The position numbers and the translations under genes are program-made. Positions 14,831 to 14,857 of a stretch of DNA of 14,857 nt are shown here, piece after piece. The DNA is from an uncultured Helicobacter sp. Lineage in GTDB: Bacteria > Campylobacterota > Campylobacteria > Campylobacterales > Helicobacteraceae. Numbering within the stretch: position 1 is the first letter of the stretch; each line of letters opens with the position of its first letter. The notes under the pieces were generated by a model. It saw only the letters and a program-made list of their open reading frames with translations, was not told where the DNA came from and did no database searches. Location: assembly GCA_944325775.1 (NCBI GenBank), contig CALVBL010000031.1:1-14857 (forward strand). The letters are read 5' to 3'.

Positions 14831-14857
14831 TTGTGTGTGTCCTTGAAGCTGATATTG
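14827..14857 (-). CDS. Possible 3' end of an upstream gene (partial)
   Basis: In one minus-strand frame the last 31 nt read NISFKDTHK then TGA, with the stop overlapping the gmk start as ATGA, a common coupled arrangement. Only nine codons are visible, so identity is unknown. From memory, H. pylori carries a Glu-rich protein gene upstream of gmk, which would be a candidate. Confidence 0.35.
   Translation of the reverse strand, partial: NISFKDTHK

Noticed and set aside
1..14857. CRISPR array, tRNA or rRNA gene, insertion sequence
   Set aside because: No regular repeat-spacer pattern, no cloverleaf-like segment noticed in the gaps, and no transposase frame or terminal repeats.

Overview
The window looks like chromosome from a Helicobacter-type member of the Campylobacterota. 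Four things point there. The gene order gmk-tatA-argS is the one I recall from Helicobacter pylori. serS is followed by a TPR/transmembrane protein matching PflB, a pairing I recall from Campylobacter jejuni. Promoters show good -10 boxes with no obvious -35. A small HTH protein belongs to a type common in this group. Base composition is moderate (mid-40s % G+C by eye), which fits the enterohepatic or canine helicobacters better than H. pylori. No tRNA, rRNA, CRISPR array, insertion sequence or prophage module was seen.

Layout. (1) Positions 1-2142, minus strand: a secreted DUF4105/beta-barrel protein followed by the first 48 codons of a protein whose mature N-terminus matches S6-family (IgA-protease-like) autotransporters; the rest lies off the window edge. 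(2) 2254-2736, plus: a small flavodoxin-fold NAD(P)H oxidoreductase. (3) 2737-2935: a non-coding segment with three strong inverted repeats that may be a dispersed repeat. (4) 7498-2936, minus: rluB-type pseudouridine synthase, serS and pflB. (5) 7633-7854, plus: a 73-codon orphan converging on htpG. (6) 9709-7820, minus: htpG, preceded by a 64-codon orphan at 10029-9835. (7) 10193-12228, plus: a small HTH regulator, then a MoxR AAA+ ATPase and a divergent DUF58 protein, closed by a terminator. (8) 14857-12284, minus: end of an unknown gene, then gmk, tatA and argS.

Most of the window is housekeeping: translation (serS, argS, rluB), nucleotide metabolism (gmk), protein export (tatA), chaperone (htpG) and flagellar motor scaffold (pflB). 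Accessory interest lies in the DUF4105/S6 pair, the MoxR-DUF58 pair, the structured intergenic segment, and two window-wide signals. The first is the heptamer AGAATCT/AGATTCT, present about 48 times by eye against roughly 2 expected, in all reading frames and between genes. The second is a shared TAYAATGC promoter context at five or six starts. All counts and family calls are by eye, without database searches.
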